Source: Desulfobacterales bacterium (GTDB taxonomy: Bacteria > Desulfobacterota > Desulfobacteria > Desulfobacterales > C00003060). Taken from it: a DNA stretch of 7,583 bases. Made by a program: the position numbers and the translations under genes. The notes under the pieces are model-generated. The model was not told where the DNA came from. It did not search any database and worked only from the letters and a program-made list of their open reading frames with translations. How positions within the stretch are numbered: position 1 is the first letter of the stretch; the number at the start of each line of letters is the position of its first letter. Below are positions 5,992 through 7,583 of this stretch, in pieces. Where the stretch lies: contig DAOVOU010000094.1 in the NCBI GenBank assembly GCA_030629475.1, positions 1 through 7,583 of the forward strand, given 5' to 3'.

Positions 5992-6305
5992 TTTTCGCCT
6001 CCTTTTGCCAGGGTCCACGGCTGGACCTTGCACCTGAATGCCGCCCTTGAAATAGCGTGGGTCGCCGTAGGTTGTGCCAGAAACAAAAACACCGCAATAA
6101 AGAGGATCTTTGCGCTGGTGAGTGTAAATCCGTGGTATACGGCAAGCCCCGCAAGCGACCAAAGGGCCGCCAGGGTATCTCCCTTGCCGGTAGCATGGAG
6201 CCTTGTAAAGAAATCAGGCAAACGGAGCAGGCCCAAGGTGGCTGTAGTGAATAAGAAGAAACTACCCAACATAAATAATATGCATATAACGTCTTTGACT
6301 ATCAT
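5988..6305 (-). CDS. mnhG: Mrp/Mnh-type antiporter subunit G
   Basis: From ATG at 6305 the protein has 105 residues, with three membrane helices (about 4-26, 43-60 and 64-80). The signature RLPDFFTRLHATGKGDT at residues 28-44 identifies MrpG/MbhC. The ATG shares one base with the TGA of subunit F (TGATG), and AGGAG lies 7-8 bases upstream. GTG at 6308 is an alternative start that would give a GTGA overlap. The C-terminal tail (AAFRCKVQPWTLAKGGEK) is hydrophilic and cytoplasmic. It is a small structural subunit needed for assembly of Mrp complexes. Confidence 0.93.
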   Translation of the reverse strand: MIVKDVICILFMLGSFFLFTTATLGLLRLPDFFTRLHATGKGDTLAALWSLAGLAVYHGFTLTSAKILFIAVFLFLAQPTATHAISRAAFRCKVQPWTLAKGGEK

Positions 6306-6571
6306 CACGCCTCTCCTGTCGTCTCAATATATTTTGCCAGAACCACGGTCCCTATAAAATTTAACAGGGCGTACGCCATACTGATGTCGATAAACATGTC
6401 TATCCTGTCATAGATAACGCCCATGAGGAGTAAGATAATCAAGGTCTTGGTGCCGATGGCAGAGATACCGGCGGCCCTGTTCAGAACTCCCGGACCGAAG
6501 GTTCCTCGATACAGACAAAATAACACCAGGACGCACATCCCCACACTCAAAATCAAGAAAAAATCGATCAT
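6305..6571 (-). CDS. mnhF: Mrp/Mnh-type antiporter subunit F
   Basis: The protein has 88 residues with three membrane helices (about 3-21, 40-55 and 62-80), the usual MrpF/MbhB size. The family core is YRGTFGPGVLNRAAGISAIG, followed by the acidic stretch IYDRIDMFIDISMAYALLNF and the closing VVLAKYIE. The common GPT-x-x-DR pattern of MrpF appears as GPGVLNR, so the usual Asp before Arg is Asn here. ATG at 6571 overlaps the subunit B stop as ATGA, with AGGAG about 6 bases upstream. It acts in the inner membrane within the antiporter complex. Confidence 0.92.
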   Translation of the reverse strand: MIDFFLILSVGMCVLVLFCLYRGTFGPGVLNRAAGISAIGTKTLIILLLMGVIYDRIDMFIDISMAYALLNFIGTVVLAKYIETTGEA

Positions 6572-7032
6572 TTCTCGCTCCTATCATCTTCCGGGAATTC
6601 CCCCACGGTGAATATAACAAGAAAAATGGTGAACATGACTGCCATGACCGCCAGGGCCACGCCAATCTCAACACCTAAGATTCCCAGTGACCTTGCCTCG
6701 GCCGGGACAACCGGAAGAAGCTTGCTCAGTTTGCCATAATCGAGATAATTTCCACCCAGGATCAGGCAAAGGGCCCCAATACCAGCATAGATAAAGACCC
6801 CGATGCTACTGAGGACTCCTGCGGCCTTTTCCGACAAGCGCTTCCTGGTTTGCTCCAGGCCGTGGCTGACAACCAGCAAAACAAAACCGGCCGCCAAAAT
6901 CACACCACCCTGAAAACCGCCCCCCGGGCTGTGATGTCCATGCATAATCACATACAGGGCATAAATCACCATAAAGGGCACCAGTAACCTGGAGAGTGTC
7001 TTCACAATAACATCTTGGCTATCGCGTATCAT
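6568..7032 (-). CDS. mnhB: Mrp/Mnh-type antiporter subunit B (MnhB domain)
   Basis: The protein has 154 residues from ATG at 7032, with four membrane helices. The motif HGHHSPGGGFQGGVILAAGF at residues 31-50 is the MnhB signature, preceded by VKTLSRLLVPFMVIYALY as in homologues. An ATG at 7080 would add 16 hydrophilic residues and overlap the subunit E stop as ATGA, but it has no ribosome site. ATG at 7032 has AGGGGGAG five bases upstream and matches the family N-terminus, so it is preferred. The charged C-terminus (EFPEDDRSEK) is cytoplasmic. In most Mrp operons and in Mbh, B precedes C; here it lies between E and F. Confidence 0.92.
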   Translation of the reverse strand: MIRDSQDVIVKTLSRLLVPFMVIYALYVIMHGHHSPGGGFQGGVILAAGFVLLVVSHGLEQTRKRLSEKAAGVLSSIGVFIYAGIGALCLILGGNYLDYGKLSKLLPVVPAEARSLGILGVEIGVALAVMAVMFTIFLVIFTVGEFPEDDRSEK

Positions 7033-7037
7033 GCCAT

Positions 7038-7045
7038 CTCCCCCT
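7038..7045 (-). promoter_or_regulatory. Strong ribosome binding site that fixes the subunit B start
   Basis: On the minus strand AGGGGGAG is followed by a 5-base spacer and ATG at 7032. The competing ATG at 7080 has no purine-rich site, so this element decides in favour of the shorter protein. Confidence 0.6.
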
Positions 7046-7076
7046 GTTGATAACGACTTACGCGACGTGTGGATAC

Positions 7077-7583
7077 TCATACACGTAGTGCGTCATATAT
7101 ACGGGCTGCATCCAGGACGTCCTCAACGTACAAATGATCCGCCTCCATAAATATATGGGCGACCCTGTCCTCCATCTCCCCGGCGTTCAGATCATCGGCA
7201 ACTTTTTGGTCCAGAGCGTGTACATAATACACTCCGTCCCTGATATCCATGGTGATGGTCCCTGGCGTAAGGGTAATGGAATTTGCCAGGGTGATGCTGG
7301 AGATATCCGTCTCAAGTTTCGTCTTGAAGGTTATGATCTGAGGATTTATCGGCATCTTGCGGCGCAAGACCACAGAAGCCACGTGAAGATTGGACAACAC
7401 AATTTGTTGAATGAGCCACGGAATGTAGCAGAGAAACCTTAATGCAACCACGCGCATATCTCCGACCCTCACGTTGGCGAACAACAGATCATGGAACAAG
7501 TAGGCTGTTATGATACAACAAATAGCCCCAAGGGTGAGGTGGAAGGGATCAAAATGTCCTGAGAGCAACATCCAGAAGGCAAA
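7077..7583 (-). CDS. mnhE: Mrp/Mnh-type antiporter subunit E, 5'-partial at right edge
   Basis: The open frame continues through the right edge. The first visible residues are FAFWMLLSGHFDPFHLTLGA, which belong to the first membrane helix of MrpE, so the internal ATG at 7571 is not the true start and roughly 10-20 residues are missing. Visible: 168 residues with hydrophobic segments at about 1-30 and 41-65 of the visible part. The MrpE signature ITLANSITLTPGTI comes next, then the soluble domain MDIRDGVYYVHALD. The C-terminal part after it (EDRVAHIFMEADHLYVEDVLDAARIYDALRV region) is acidic and seems longer than in short MrpE proteins. The stop overlaps the alternative subunit B ATG. The operon promoter and any preceding genes lie outside the window. 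Confidence 0.9.
   Translation of the reverse strand, partial: FAFWMLLSGHFDPFHLTLGAICCIITAYLFHDLLFANVRVGDMRVVALRFLCYIPWLIQQIVLSNLHVASVVLRRKMPINPQIITFKTKLETDISSITLANSITLTPGTITMDIRDGVYYVHALDQKVADDLNAGEMEDRVAHIFMEADHLYVEDVLDAARIYDALRV

Noticed and set aside
5992..6162. N-terminal extension of the MbhD-like protein
   Set aside because: The extra 57 codons overlap subunit G in another frame, show no homology-like features, and the ATG at 5991 has an ideal ribosome site and ATGA overlap.

Overview
The window is a block of bacterial genes that all lie on the minus strand, so transcription runs from high to low coordinates. The mid-range GC, the multihaem c-type cytochrome, the CXXCH-bearing sensor protein, the receiver-PAS-kinase architecture and the split Mrp/Mbh-type antiporter genes together suggest an anaerobic or respiratory bacterium of the Desulfobacterota (former Deltaproteobacteria) or a similar group. 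That placement is an inference from gene style; the window holds no phylogenetic marker gene.

Right part (7583 down to 3576): a tightly packed operon for a multisubunit cation/proton antiporter of the Mrp (Mnh) family. The transcription order is subunit E (5' end cut by the window), subunit B, F, G, a small MbhD-like protein (the C-terminal MrpA domain as a separate gene), a small MbhE-like protein, subunit C (NuoK-like) and subunit D (NuoM/N-like, 496 residues). Most junctions overlap by 1 to 8 bases or are only a few bases apart, which implies translational coupling and fixed stoichiometry. The set equals the eight-gene antiporter module of archaeal Mbh/Mbs complexes, except that the B subunit sits right after E. 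No large MrpA N-terminal half and no hydrogenase or NuoB/C/D-like subunit is visible.

Middle part (3575 down to 1256): after a 285-base spacer come two signalling genes. The first encodes a soluble receiver-PAS-histidine kinase of 533 residues with an unusual H-box. The second encodes a single-domain, CheY-like response regulator.

Left part (1255 down to 1): a 247-base noncoding stretch rich in inverted repeats is followed by a small exported tetrahaem cytochrome c. Four bases later begins a membrane sensor protein that runs off the left edge. Its periplasmic domain carries a haem c motif, CYKCH. This partial gene has no stop codon inside the window and is easily missed.

The working picture is a membrane ion-pumping module next to a redox-signalling module in which haem proteins outside the membrane and phosphorelay proteins in the cytoplasm could communicate. 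The functional link between the two halves is inferred from proximity only. No rRNA, tRNA, CRISPR array, insertion sequence or phage gene was seen.
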